DNA from: an uncultured Opitutales bacterium
GTDB taxonomy: Bacteria; Verrucomicrobiota; Verrucomicrobiia; Opitutales; Intestinicryptomonadaceae
Assembly (NCBI GenBank): GCA_900545705.1
Contig: URAK01000007.1
Coordinates: 1 to 64,000, forward strand
Length of the DNA: 64,000 bases
Direction: 5' to 3'
The translations under genes and the position numbers were made by a program. Numbering within the stretch: position 1 is the stretch's first letter; every line of letters starts with the position of its first letter. The notes below the pieces were generated by a model that was not told where the DNA came from, did no database searches, and saw only the letters and a program-made list of their open reading frames with translations. Of the stretch, positions 1 to 9,107 are shown piece after piece.

Positions 1-56
1 CCTTGTCCAATGCGGCGTCTTTCATTAAAATCCACTGACTTTGGTGTTGACCCAAG

Positions 57-127
57 TTCCCCGGCAGGGATTCGAACCCCGACTAGATGAACCAAAATCA
101 TCTGTGCTACCATTACACCACCAGGGA
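57..127 (-). tRNA. tRNA-Gln (UUG)
   Basis: On the minus strand the sequence folds as a cloverleaf with a 7-bp acceptor stem (TCCCTGG with CCGGGGA, one G-U pair) and the T-loop GGTTCGAATCC. The anticodon loop TTTTGGT gives anticodon TTG, which reads CAA as glutamine. No CCA end is encoded. It lies 16 bp from the tRNA-Ala on the same strand, so the two are probably co-transcribed. Confidence 0.96.
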
Positions 128-143
128 ATTTAAATACAATAAA

Positions 144-216
144 TGGAGATGATCGGGTTCGAACCGACGACCCCCACAATGCCATTGTGGTGCTCTTCCA
201 ACTGAGCTACATCCCC
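144..216 (-). tRNA. tRNA-Ala (GGC)
   Basis: Minus-strand cloverleaf with acceptor stem GGGGATG paired to CATCTCC (one G-U) and discriminator A. The anticodon arm is CCACA / ATGGCAT / TGTGG, giving anticodon GGC for alanine. The T-arm holds GGTTCGAACCC. CCA is not encoded. It precedes tRNA-Gln on the same strand. Confidence 0.95.
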
Positions 217-478
217 GTAAAATTATTTTTTGATTACGACATTTATAGCCACATCAGTCAATTCTATTTTTTGTTTTTTTTAAAATTTTTAGTTGAAACT
301 TTCAATCTGCGCATGCATTTTATTTCTTGATTACGCGCAACCACAAGCGCATAATTATAAAAATGTTTGCAAAGTTTAAATGGGGGATTCGTTTTATTTT
401 TGCAGGCACGGCGTTAAAAACGCCACATGGTACACAAAAACTAACATATTGCAAATAAATAACTTACAAATATAAGCA

Positions 479-1609
479 ATGCCAGGCCAGCTTACAAAAT
501 TAGTTTACGCGTCTACACTCGCGCTTCTTGTTGCGCTTTCATACGGCTGTAAGGAAAAGTACGAGCAAAAAAAATTGCCGCCAGCAGACACTGTCGAGGT
601 CGCCCTTCCGGTCAGAAAAGATGTCGAAGTGTGGGACTCATACACGGCGAGAATAGAAGGCGTCAAATCTGTACAAATACGCGCGCGCGTCTCGGGGTAC
701 CTCGAAAAAATTATGTTCACAGACGGCGACTACGTCCAGCAGGGCGATGTCCTATTCCAAATAGACCCGCGCCCGTTCCAGGCTATCGCCGAAGCCTGTA
801 AGGCGTCCGTCATGGAAACCAATGCGCGCATTGAACTGGCAAGAAGCAACCTTAAACGCGCCGAGGAGCTATTCGCCCAAAACGCAATTTCAAAAGAAGT
901 TTACGAAACCCGCAAAAGCGAGCTGCTCTCCGCCGAGGCTGTTTTAATATCCGACAAGGCAAAACTAAAAGAGGCCGAGCTCGATCTTGAATTTACCCGC
1001 ATTACTTCTCCCATATCCGGTTATGTGAGCCGCAGGCTCGTTGACGAAGGCAACCTAATCAACGCTTCGTCAACACTTATGGCTAGCGTCGTCTCGCGCG
1101 ATACGGTTTACGCATACTTTGAAATCAGCGAGCGCGACATTATAAAATACAATAAAATCAGGCTATTTGACACTATCGACTCAAAAAAGCGCCAAGGTCC
1201 GCCTGTCCGCCTGAAACTTCTTGACGAAATTGCACCTTCGCACTTCGGGCAAGTGACGTATGTTGACAATACCCTCAACGCCTCAAGCCTTGAATTGCGC
1301 GCTGAAATCGACAATTCTTCCGGCGCTCTCTATCCAGGCATGTATGCAACTGTCGAGCTCCGCGCGGGCGCCCCTGCAAAGCGTTTGCTCGTGCCAGAGG
1401 CCGCAATCGGCACGGACCTCGTCGGACGATTTGTGTATATTGTAAACTCCGACAATATCGTCGAATACCGCGCGGTGACCGCCGGTGAACTCGTCGGAAA
1501 GCTGCAAGTTGTCACGGCAGGCCTTGACGGCTCGGAAAAAGTCGTCGTAAACGGCCTCCAGCGCGCCGCTCCCAAGAAGAAGGTCACACCCGTTTTAAAG
1601 AAGCTGTAA
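479..1609 (+). CDS. RND efflux periplasmic adaptor (membrane fusion protein, AcrA/MexA family)
   Basis: Adaptor subunit of a tripartite RND pump, linking the inner-membrane transporter to an outer-membrane channel. A lipoprotein signal peptide ends in LSYGC, so Cys24 is the likely acylation site. A lipoyl-like half (GYLEKIMF with GDYVQQGD) starts near residue 73, followed by an alpha-helical hairpin near 100-160 and beta-barrel and membrane-proximal domains. At 376 residues it has the usual family length. The transporter gene starts 4 bp after the stop, so they form one operon. No TolC-type channel gene is in view, so the pump presumably uses one encoded elsewhere. Substrate cannot be read from sequence. 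Confidence 0.93.
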   Translation: MPGQLTKLVYASTLALLVALSYGCKEKYEQKKLPPADTVEVALPVRKDVEVWDSYTARIEGVKSVQIRARVSGYLEKIMFTDGDYVQQGDVLFQIDPRPFQAIAEACKASVMETNARIELARSNLKRAEELFAQNAISKEVYETRKSELLSAEAVLISDKAKLKEAELDLEFTRITSPISGYVSRRLVDEGNLINASSTLMASVVSRDTVYAYFEISERDIIKYNKIRLFDTIDSKKRQGPPVRLKLLDEIAPSHFGQVTYVDNTLNASSLELRAEIDNSSGALYPGMYATVELRAGAPAKRLLVPEAAIGTDLVGRFVYIVNSDNIVEYRAVTAGELVGKLQVVTAGLDGSEKVVVNGLQRAAPKKKVTPVLKKL

Positions 1610-1613
1610 TACT

Positions 1614-4600
1614 ATGAAATTTTCCCACTTCTTTATAGACAGGCCAATTTTCGCGACGGTTATCTCCGTATTCATCGTATTTGTTGGCCTTATAGCATTC
1701 TCGCAGCTATCGCTTACCCAATATCCAAATATAGCCCCTCCGACGATTACGGTAAGCGGCTCGTACTCGGGCGCCTCCCCGGAGGTCATTATGAATACAA
1801 CCCTAGCGCCGCTCGAACAAAAACTCAACGGCGTCGAGGGAATGATTTACATGTCGAGCGAGGCGACCTCCGAAGGCTCGTGGTCTATCAGCATTACGTT
1901 TGAAACCGGCGTTGACATCGACATGGCGCAGGTTCTCGTGCAAAACCGCGTAAGGCAGGCTGAAAACAGGCTCCCGCAAGAGGTTAGGGACGTCGGGCTA
2001 AACGTCAATAAGCGCAACCCAGATATTCTTTTGACTATCAACCTCGTTTCACCAAACGGTACCCGCGATAAAATATATCTGTCCAATTACGCAATCACGC
2101 AAATGCAGGACAGGCTTGCCCGCATATACGGCGTCAGCGAGTTCGGAGTGTGGGGCGCGAAGGAATACAGCATGCGCATATGGCTCAATCCTGACCGCCT
2201 CGCGGCTGTAAATTTGTCGCCGATAGAGGTTATCGACGCGCTTAAAGAGCAAAATACGCAGGTCGCTGCTGGAAGGCTCAATCAGCCCCCAAGCGATACG
2301 GGTGCTGCGTTTGAGCTTCTAATCAACGCCCGCGGAAGGCTCGAAACTCCCGACGAATTCGGCGATATAATCGTAAAATATACGCCGGACGGACGCATAA
2401 TACACTTAAAAGACATTGCGAGGATTGAGCTCGGGGCATACAGCTATTCCAACGAGTCATACATAAACCAAAAAAGTTCGGTGTCCATGGGTGTTTACCA
2501 GCTCCCCGGAACAAACGCCATTGAAACCGTAAAACGGTTGCGCGCGGAATTGGAGGAGATGAAAAAATCCTTCCCCGACGACGTTGACTATGTAATTGGC
2601 TACGACACGACTGAATATGTGCAGGAATCCATCAACGCCCTTTACAGAACAATTTTTGAAGCGGTAATACTGGTTGTTTTGGTGATTATAGTATTCCTTC
2701 AAAATTGGCGCGCGGCAATGATTCCGCTATTCGCAATTCCCGTATCCCTAATCGGAACGTTTGCGATGATGTATGCGTCGGGGTTTACTATCAACAACCT
2801 GACGCTGTTTGGGCTTGTCTTGGCGATAGGTATTGTCGTTGACGACGCGATTGTCGTCGTAGAAAACGTAGAGCGCAACATGAAGACGGGGCTCGACGCG
2901 CGCGAGGCGACAAAACAGGCTATGAGCCAGATTCAGGGCGCGCTTATTGCGATTGTTCTCGTACTCAGCTCCGCTTTTTTGCCGACCGCCTTTTTGCCCG
3001 GCATATCTGGGCAGTTTTACAGGCAGTTTGCGATGACTATTTCAACTTCGACCATCATTTCAGGATTGGTTTCGCTGACCTTGACTCCCGCGCTATGCGC
3101 ACTTTTTATGCGCCACTCGACCCATAAAAACAAGAGCATATTTGATTATTGTTGGGAGTACTCAATAGGGTTCATACTGAAATATTTTAATTTGGGTTTT
3201 GATAAATTTGCGGAATTTTACGGAAAGTTTGTAAAGTTTGTAGTGAGGATTTCGCTGATAATGCTCATATTGTACTGTGGAATGATTTGGGCGACGAAGG
3301 AGATTTTTGTTGAAACTCCTACAGGTTTTATTCCCAAGCAAGACAGAGGCTCTTTTAACGCATGGCTGAGGCTTCCCGATGGAGCTTCCTTTGAAAGGAC
3401 AGAGGAGGCAGTCATAAGGGCTGGCAAGCTCTTGTCTGATATAGAGGGAATTCGCTACTCCATTACAACCTCGGGGCAGGGCGGTTCGAGCGTTGGAAGG
3501 ATAAATTTTAGGTTGTCTGATAGAAAAGAGCGCGACAAAAACGGTTGGAGCCTCGACTATATAATGGACAAAGTAAAAAAAGTTCTCGACCGTGAAATAC
3601 TTGAAGCAACTATCAATGTGACTACCCCCGCTACCGTGCCCGGCATCGGAAGCGGAAGCGACTTCAAGCTGCAAGTCCAAGACAGAGTCGGTCTCGGGGT
3701 ATTCGAGCTTGAAAAGTACACAAACCAGCTCATCGAGCAGATAAACGCCCTTCCGGCTGTCTCCGACGCATACACAACCTATACGACAAATAATCCGCAG
3801 CTGTACGCGACTATAGACCGCGAAAGGGCTCAAAAGCTGAACGTTTCAATAGACTCTATCTTTAAAACCCTGCAATTTAACCTTGGGTCTGTATATGTCA
3901 ACGACTTCAATATTCTCGGGCGCGTTTACCGTGTTGTCGCGCAGGCTGAGGCTGGCAACAGAAAGGATATAGCGGATATTTATAAGCTAAAAGTCCCCAA
4001 CGATCTCGGGCAAAACGTGCCATTGGGTTCTGTCGTATCTATAAGGCGCGGCATTGGGCCATATAAGATCATACGCTACAATTTGTATCCGAGCGCGGAA
4101 ATTCAGGGAAACTTGAACCACGGATACAGCACGGGGTATGTGATGGGTGAAATAGAAAAGCTTGCTGCAAAAATCCTCCCGCAGGGAATGGGCATTGAAT
4201 GGACGGACCTTGCATACCAGCAGAAAAAAGCTGGTAATTCCTCCATATACATATTTGCGGTGTGCGTAATATTCGTATTTTTGCTGCTCTCGGCATTATA
4301 CGAAAGCTGGACGCTTCCGCTTTCGGTCATACTTGTTGTGCCGCTCGTGATTTTGTTTGCGATGGTAGGCGTCAACATTAGGGGGCTCGACAACAATCTA
4401 ATGACGCAAATCGGATTTGTCGTTTTGATTGGGCTTGCATGTAAAAACGCAATTCTGATTGTAGAGTTTGCAAAGCAGCGCGAGGAACACGGCGAAGAAA
4501 TTGTATCAGCCGTGAGCACCGCCGCGAAAAACCGCCTGAGGCCCATTGTTATGACATCTCTTGCATTCATTCTCGGGGTTGTTCCGCTTGCTTACGGGAC

Positions 4601-4754
4601 AGGCTCGGGCTTTGAGCTGCGCCAGTCTCTCGGGACTTCCGTTATGTTTGGAATGATCGGGGTGACAATTTTTGGGTGTATTTTTACACCCGTGTTCTAT
4701 TACGTCATAAGGAGGCTTTTTGCCTCCAAAAAGAAGGCGCCAGCTGAGGCTTAG
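1614..4754 (+). CDS. RND multidrug efflux transporter (AcrB/MexB, HAE1 family)
   Basis: Proton-driven inner-membrane trimer that exports amphiphilic compounds. The 1046 residues match the family length. The N-terminus (FFIDRPIFATVISVF) is typical of HAE1 transporters. The proton-relay aspartates lie in GIVVDDAIVVVENVERN near residues 409-411, and the partner lysine lies in GLACKNAILIVEFA near 942. Two large periplasmic loops and 12 predicted membrane helices are present. It follows its adaptor gene after 4 bp. Substrate range is unknown. Confidence 0.95.
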   Translation: MKFSHFFIDRPIFATVISVFIVFVGLIAFSQLSLTQYPNIAPPTITVSGSYSGASPEVIMNTTLAPLEQKLNGVEGMIYMSSEATSEGSWSISITFETGVDIDMAQVLVQNRVRQAENRLPQEVRDVGLNVNKRNPDILLTINLVSPNGTRDKIYLSNYAITQMQDRLARIYGVSEFGVWGAKEYSMRIWLNPDRLAAVNLSPIEVIDALKEQNTQVAAGRLNQPPSDTGAAFELLINARGRLETPDEFGDIIVKYTPDGRIIHLKDIARIELGAYSYSNESYINQKSSVSMGVYQLPGTNAIETVKRLRAELEEMKKSFPDDVDYVIGYDTTEYVQESINALYRTIFEAVILVVLVIIVFLQNWRAAMIPLFAIPVSLIGTFAMMYASGFTINNLTLFGLVLAIGIVVDDAIVVVENVERNMKTGLDAREATKQAMSQIQGALIAIVLVLSSAFLPTAFLPGISGQFYRQFAMTISTSTIISGLVSLTLTPALCALFMRHSTHKNKSIFDYCWEYSIGFILKYFNLGFDKFAEFYGKFVKFVVRISLIMLILYCGMIWATKEIFVETPTGFIPKQDRGSFNAWLRLPDGASFERTEEAVIRAGKLLSDIEGIRYSITTSGQGGSSVGRINFRLSDRKERDKNGWSLDYIMDKVKKVLDREILEATINVTTPATVPGIGSGSDFKLQVQDRVGLGVFELEKYTNQLIEQINALPAVSDAYTTYTTNNPQLYATIDRERAQKLNVSIDSIFKTLQFNLGSVYVNDFNILGRVYRVVAQAEAGNRKDIADIYKLKVPNDLGQNVPLGSVVSIRRGIGPYKIIRYNLYPSAEIQGNLNHGYSTGYVMGEIEKLAAKILPQGMGIEWTDLAYQQKKAGNSSIYIFAVCVIFVFLLLSALYESWTLPLSVILVVPLVILFAMVGVNIRGLDNNLMTQIGFVVLIGLACKNAILIVEFAKQREEHGEEIVSAVSTAAKNRLRPIVMTSLAFILGVVPLAYGTGSGFELRQSLGTSVMFGMIGVTIFGCIFTPVFYYVIRRLFASKKKAPAEA

Positions 4755-4803
4755 AGGTTTGCTGAATTGACATTTATTTAGCAGTGTACATATCGAAATA
4801 TAT

Positions 4804-6291
4804 ATGAAAAAACTATTTTTTATTGTAACTGCTGCGATAGCTGCATCTGTCTGCGCATATTCGCAACAGGCTCAATCGCGGCAAGAGGGGGCAACCGACG
4901 GCAAAGCGGCGGTGGCGGAAGCGCCCGCTCAATCCATAGAGAAACCTGCCGAAGGTGTAAAAGAAGGCGCCGACTCTGCTCGCGCCGGGCAAGAACAGGC
5001 TGCCTCAGCTGTCCCGGCACCCCAAGATCCTCAAAAGGCGGATACAGACAAAATAAAGCTTCCTGAAATCGCGAAGAAACTGACTCCCGAAGAATTGGAG
5101 CACATTAAAGAGCAGAAAATGCGCGACCGCGCAGCCCTTAAAGAAGCCTACACAATTAAGGATCGGATAGGTCACTTTGTTAAGTCGATAGTCTCAAAGA
5201 GTGATACGCTTAAACAATTTGTGGCAAAAAAGGTGTTTGGTTTGTATGTTGCGCAATACATTCTCGTTTCAGTAATACTGCTTGTTACGCTGTTTTTTGC
5301 AAAATATCTGCTCGGGTTTTTATTCAAATTTCTCTACAAGACTTCAAAACGCGGGGAATCTGAGAATTTCGCAAGCCTCTTCTTTAAAAAAGTAAAAACG
5401 CCGATAACTACGCTTGTTTGCGTAATGGGGTTATATCTCGCAGCGATGGTGATAATCACCCAGAAGGGCTCGCTCATTATATTGAACAGGGCGGCGGCTG
5501 TTGCGTTTTGGGCGACTGTTTTCTGGCTAATCCTCAATACGTTCGACGTTTTCTTTGCTTTCGCCGAAACGAAGCTCAGCAAAAAATCCATAGCTGCCGC
5601 AAGCCTTATAAACTTCTTGCGGAAAGTCGTAAAGACAATCGTGATAGTTATCGCGCTGCTGTCCATTCTCGACAATATGGGCGCAAACGTAAATGCGATT
5701 CTGGCTTCCCTGGGTATTGGCGGCATGGCGCTTGCGTTCGCTTCTCAAGACACAATCGCAAATTTCTTCGGTTCAGTTTCGATTATCATCGACCGCCCCT
5801 TTATTGTAGGCGACTGGATAAAAACGCTCTCTTACGAGGGTAATGTCGAAGTAATAGGCTTCCGCTCGACAAGAGTTAGGACTTTTGACAAAACGCTTGT
5901 GACTATCCCAAATTCAATTCTCGCAAAGGAGTCTGTAGAAAACTTTTCGAGAATGCCGACAAGGAGGGTTGTAGATGTCATTGGGCTTACATATTCGACA
6001 ACAGCAAAGCAGCTTGAAGACATAATACCGGAAATACGCACTACTATTCTTTCGGTGGAGGGGGTCGATCCGTTCTCTGTGTCGGCGCGCTTCGACAGCT
6101 TTGGCGCGTCGTCTTTAAATATAAAAATAATATACTATACCAAAAAGATAAATTACGATTTTCACACGGATGTTAAGTCGAAAGTCAATTTTGCCATTAT
6201 GAAGCTTATTGCCGACAGGGGACTGTCTTTCGCCTTCCCGTCAACCTCGGTGTATGTGGAAAGCATGCCGGGTTCTGCTACGGAAAAATAA
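4804..6291 (+). CDS. MscS-family mechanosensitive channel with long periplasmic N-terminus
   Basis: Predicted small-conductance mechanosensitive ion channel that releases solutes on hypo-osmotic shock. A signal peptide (cleavage near residue 20) precedes a Gln/Ala/Glu-rich, probably disordered stretch to about residue 75. Several membrane helices follow from about 140. The pore helix and conserved beta-domain start are visible as ASLGIGGMALAFASQDTIANF and IIIDRPFIVGDWI near residues 299-340. At 495 residues it is longer than minimal MscS, resembling YnaI/YbdG-type proteins. It lies 49 bp after the RND transporter and before a strong terminator. Confidence 0.9.
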   Translation: MKKLFFIVTAAIAASVCAYSQQAQSRQEGATDGKAAVAEAPAQSIEKPAEGVKEGADSARAGQEQAASAVPAPQDPQKADTDKIKLPEIAKKLTPEELEHIKEQKMRDRAALKEAYTIKDRIGHFVKSIVSKSDTLKQFVAKKVFGLYVAQYILVSVILLVTLFFAKYLLGFLFKFLYKTSKRGESENFASLFFKKVKTPITTLVCVMGLYLAAMVIITQKGSLIILNRAAAVAFWATVFWLILNTFDVFFAFAETKLSKKSIAAASLINFLRKVVKTIVIVIALLSILDNMGANVNAILASLGIGGMALAFASQDTIANFFGSVSIIIDRPFIVGDWIKTLSYEGNVEVIGFRSTRVRTFDKTLVTIPNSILAKESVENFSRMPTRRVVDVIGLTYSTTAKQLEDIIPEIRTTILSVEGVDPFSVSARFDSFGASSLNIKIIYYTKKINYDFHTDVKSKVNFAIMKLIADRGLSFAFPSTSVYVESMPGSATEK

Positions 6292-6348
6292 ATGCCGAGA
6301 ATTTCTTATTTTTATCCGGCGAGATTAGACAGATCTGCGGTAGAGAAA

Positions 6349-6375
6349 GCGCCAATTTACTTTGGCGTTTTTTTT
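6349..6375 (+). terminator. Rho-independent terminator after the MscS gene
   Basis: Stem CGCCAA / TTGGCG with a 6-nt loop, followed by eight T residues. It separates the efflux/MscS genes from the BMC operon. Confidence 0.8.
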
Positions 6376-6408
6376 GTTGGGAGTAATAAAGATAAAAATT
6401 ATAAATCT

Positions 6409-6428
6409 AAAAGAAAAATTTTTCTTTT
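6409..6428. promoter_or_regulatory. 20-bp perfect inverted repeat in the BMC leader
   Basis: AAAAGAAAAATTTTTCTTTT is a perfect palindrome lying 174 bp upstream of pduL. It could be an operator, but the region is very AT-rich and chance cannot be excluded. Confidence 0.3.
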
Positions 6429-6545
6429 CTTCACAATTTTTTTGTTCCCTATTTTTTGTTTTTTTTGTTTTTTTTTGGGTTATTGTTTAAAATTTTTCTT
6501 GAAAATTCCACATTTTTATAATTTCATAAATAAAAAACCAAAATA

Positions 6546-6589
6546 TTGCCAAAATATGCAGCCAAAAATGGCGTATAAAATTTTGGCAA
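6546..6589. promoter_or_regulatory. Leader stem-loop or operator directly upstream of the BMC operon
   Basis: Perfect 10-bp arms TTGCCAAAAT (6546-6555) and ATTTTGGCAA (6580-6589) enclose a second paired segment (GCC / GGC around AAAAAT), so the whole 44 bp can form a nearly continuous hairpin. It ends 12 bp before the pduL start codon. It may be a dyad operator or a translation-controlling hairpin. No regulator gene is adjacent. Confidence 0.5.
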
Positions 6590-6601
6590 GCAATTTTAAA
6601 T

Positions 6602-7276
6602 ATGAATTTTACAAAAGACACCCCACGAGTGGAAATAGAGCGGATAATCCGCGAGACGGTTTACCGCGAAATGAACCTACCCCTTCCAAGGCGCACGGAA
6701 GGGCCGAATCCACTCGTGGTAAACGTAAGCGCGCGGCACGTACATTTGACGCAGGAAGCGGTCGAAGCTTTATTCGGCAAAGGGTACAAACTTTCAGTGC
6801 ATAAAAACCTGTACCAAGCGGGGCAATTTGCCGCTAAGGAATCGGTCACGCTTATAGGGCCGCGAAGCAGGGTGATTTCAAATCTGAGAATACTCGGCCC
6901 ATGCAGAAGCGCATGCCAAGTGGAGCTTGCGCTAACCGATGCACGCGCCCTTGGCTTTGAAGTTCCAATCCGAAATAGCGGCGATATAAAGGGAACGCCC
7001 GGCTGCATGCTTATGGGGCCTGCGGGTTTTTACGAAATGCGCGAGGGCGTAATCCGCGCGGCGCGCCATGTGCATATGCACCCAGACGACGCAAAATTTT
7101 ATGGCGTGCAAAACGGAGACTTTATGAAGCTTAAAGTCTATGGAGAAAACGCATCTATTTTTGAAAATGTGTTATGCAGGGTAGATAAAGCTCTAAAACT
7201 CGAAGTCCATATAGATACCGACGAAGGCAATGCCTGCGACTTGGGCCCAACCTCGATATGCGAACTTGTAAAATAG
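6602..7276 (+). CDS. pduL: PduL-type phosphotransacylase (BMC core enzyme)
   Basis: Transfers the acyl group from acyl-CoA to phosphate, recycling CoA inside the microcompartment; here the expected substrate is lactyl-CoA. The two metal-binding motifs of the family are visible: RHVHL (His47, His49) and RHVHMH near residues 155-160. The segment before them (residues 5-24, VEIERIIRETVYREM) is an amphipathic helix typical of an encapsulation peptide, followed by a Pro-rich linker. The 224-residue length is normal. The start lacks a clear Shine-Dalgarno site and lies 12 bp after the leader hairpin. It is the first gene of the BMC operon. Confidence 0.93.
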   Translation: MNFTKDTPRVEIERIIRETVYREMNLPLPRRTEGPNPLVVNVSARHVHLTQEAVEALFGKGYKLSVHKNLYQAGQFAAKESVTLIGPRSRVISNLRILGPCRSACQVELALTDARALGFEVPIRNSGDIKGTPGCMLMGPAGFYEMREGVIRAARHVHMHPDDAKFYGVQNGDFMKLKVYGENASIFENVLCRVDKALKLEVHIDTDEGNACDLGPTSICELVK

Positions 7277-7307
7277 AATTTTAAATCGAAAAATTGAAAG
7301 GCAAAAT

Positions 7308-7577
7308 ATGAGTCAATCACTCGGAATGATAGAAACTCGCGGATTCGCCGGCGCCGTAGAGGCGACCGACGCAATGGTCAAGGCGGCGGACGTCGAATTC
7401 GTGAAACAGGTGCAAATCGGAAGCGGATACGTCACCGTCATAGTGCGCGGGGACGTCGGCAGCGTCAAAGCGGCGGTCGAAGCGGGGACACAGGCGGCTC
7501 AGGCAGTCGGCGAGCTCGTCTGCTCAAACATAATTGCGCGCCCGCACACAGCGCTGCTCGAAAAAATGGGCCTCTAA
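7308..7577 (+). CDS. BMC-H hexameric shell protein 1
   Basis: Single BMC domain (Pfam BMC, PduA/CcmK family), 89 residues, which forms hexameric tiles of the shell facets. It keeps the diagnostic GMIETRGFAGAVEATDAM start, the KQVQIGSGYVTVIVRGDV core and the IIARPH end. The pore loop IGSG matches the PduA-type small polar pore. GAAAGG precedes the start. It lies 31 bp after pduL and is the most canonical of the three BMC-H genes here. Confidence 0.96.
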   Translation: MSQSLGMIETRGFAGAVEATDAMVKAADVEFVKQVQIGSGYVTVIVRGDVGSVKAAVEAGTQAAQAVGELVCSNIIARPHTALLEKMGL

Positions 7578-7598
7578 TTGGAAAGGATTTTATACAGT

Positions 7599-7868
7599 AT
7601 GAAACAGGCATTGGCAATGGTTGAAACAAAGGGCTTTGTAGCGGCTATGGAAGCCGCGGATGCGGCTCTTAAATCTGCGAGCGTTGAACTCCTCGGCTGG
7701 AAAAAAGTCGGCGGCGGGCTCGTGGCGATATTCTTTACCGGAGACGTTGCATCGGCAAAAGCCGCCCTCGAGTCGGCAGTAGACGCCGCTTCAAAAGTCG
7801 GTACTGTCGAATCGGCCGCAGTCATCGCGCGCCCGCACGAAGATCTCTCAAAGCTCGGCTGCTTCTAA
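7599..7868 (+). CDS. BMC-H hexameric shell protein 2
   Basis: An 89-residue BMC-domain shell protein: AMVETKGFVAAMEAADAAL at the start, GDVASAKAALES in the core, VIARPHEDL at the end. The ATG at 7599 is chosen because GGAAAGGA lies about 11 bp upstream and it aligns with other BMC-H starts; an in-frame TTG at 7578 would add seven unusual residues. The pore loop is VGGG instead of IGSG, and the preceding residues are LGWKK, so its pore may select differently from shell protein 1. Confidence 0.95.
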   Translation: MKQALAMVETKGFVAAMEAADAALKSASVELLGWKKVGGGLVAIFFTGDVASAKAALESAVDAASKVGTVESAAVIARPHEDLSKLGCF

Positions 7869-7888
7869 GTTGAATTACGGCGCGCAAA

Positions 7889-9082
7889 GTGAAAAAAATC
7901 CTCATAGCAAACGTCGGCTCCACGAGCTATAAAAACACCCTTTTCGGAATATCCGAATCCGGGGAGTGCACGGAATTGTTCCGCTCTGGAATCGAGCGCG
8001 TGTCCGACTTTGAATCCGCGATAAGGGAGTCGCTTGAAGCTCTCGAAAAGGCGGGATTCTCGCCGGACAGCGTGGATGCCGTGGCCTTTAAGACGGTTTT
8101 GGGCAAAGACCTTTCTGGTTTGCGCGAAGCCGACGACAAGGTTTTGGAGGCGCTTGAAGCCATGAGTTTTGTGGCGCCCGCGCACAATCCGCCGTACGCG
8201 GCGGCAATTCGCGCCTTCAAAAAAGTTCTGCCGCGCGCGCGCCGTATAGCATTGTTTGAGACGTCTTTCTTCCAATGGGCCGCGCCTGAATGGAAAAGGT
8301 ACGCCGTGCCGAAAAGCTGGGCGTCTATCGGAATATGCCGGAATGGATTCCACGGAGCAAGCCACAAGTACGCGGCAGAACGCGCCGCGGAGCTGTGCGG
8401 GCGCCCTGATGCCGCAGAAAGCGCAAAGTATCTCTACCAGAACAACGGCCGCACGAAACTCGAAACTCCATTTAGGCTTGTCAACTGCCATCTCGGAGGT
8501 TCTTCGTCGGTCTGCGGAATACTTGACGGCGCGGCGGTGGGCTCGAGCATGGGGTTTAGTCCGCAAAGCGGCCTTCCGCAAAACAACCGCGTCGGCGACT
8601 TGGATCCGTCGGCTCTGCCTTACGCTATGAGCAAGCTCGGAATAACGGCGGAGGAGGCTTTGCGCCAGCTTTCAAAGGAAAGTGGGCTTCTCGGAATAAG
8701 CGGGGTTTCAAACGATGCTCGCGATATCGAAGAAGCCGCAGCGGACGGCAATGCCGACGCAGCTCTCTCGCTGAATGTCTTGGCATATTCCGCGCGCTCA
8801 TACATTGGGGCATTCGCCGCAAACCTCGGCGGGCTCGACGCTATAAGCTTTAGCGGGGGCATTGGGGAAAATTCCCCCCAAACGCGCGAGAAAATACTCG
8901 CCCCGCTCGAATTTATGGGCGTAGTTATCGACCGGAAAAAAAATGAGGAGTGCGTCCGCAAAAAGGAGGGAATAATTTCATCTCCCGAATCAAAGGTAAA
9001 AGTTGCGGTAATAAGCGCAAATGAAGAAATCGTAATCGCCCGCGAAGCCGCAAAACTTCTCTCAAAGACTTCAAAAATTTAA
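7889..9082 (+). CDS. Acetate-kinase-family protein with altered active site (BMC acyl-phosphate kinase candidate)
   Basis: ASKHA-fold protein of the acetate/propionate kinase family, 397 residues, starting at GTG. Family motifs kept: NVGSTS (8-13), HNPP (99-102), GFHGASHKY, SMGFSPQSGL, NRVGDLDP (the Arg241 site of Methanosarcina AckA), FSGGIGEN and ANEE. Differences are marked: the usual GHRVVHGGE is here AFKTVLGKD (Lys68 at the Arg91 site, His lost), and catalytic FDTAF is FETSF (Glu124 for Asp148). The N-terminal part is also about 20 residues shorter. In this position it is expected to make ATP from lactyl-phosphate, but reduced or changed activity is possible. Confidence 0.85.
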   Translation: MKKILIANVGSTSYKNTLFGISESGECTELFRSGIERVSDFESAIRESLEALEKAGFSPDSVDAVAFKTVLGKDLSGLREADDKVLEALEAMSFVAPAHNPPYAAAIRAFKKVLPRARRIALFETSFFQWAAPEWKRYAVPKSWASIGICRNGFHGASHKYAAERAAELCGRPDAAESAKYLYQNNGRTKLETPFRLVNCHLGGSSSVCGILDGAAVGSSMGFSPQSGLPQNNRVGDLDPSALPYAMSKLGITAEEALRQLSKESGLLGISGVSNDARDIEEAAADGNADAALSLNVLAYSARSYIGAFAANLGGLDAISFSGGIGENSPQTREKILAPLEFMGVVIDRKKNEECVRKKEGIISSPESKVKVAVISANEEIVIAREAAKLLSKTSKI

Positions 9083-9107
9083 AATTCAAAAAAAAAAGGA
9101 AAACATC

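Larger units (their letters stand above)
6292..6601. other. Intergenic region upstream of the BMC operon
   Basis: 310 bp, strongly AT-rich, with the MscS terminator and the two inverted repeats listed separately. An open frame across 6292-6804 is interrupted in sense by low-complexity T-rich sequence and overlaps pduL, so it is not called. The BMC promoter should lie here; no clear -35/-10 pair with standard spacing was found. Confidence 0.7.

Noticed and set aside
6292..6804. Plus-strand open frame of 170 codons between MscS and pduL
   Set aside because: Crosses a terminator and T-rich low-complexity DNA and overlaps pduL in another frame; no motif or ribosome-binding site.
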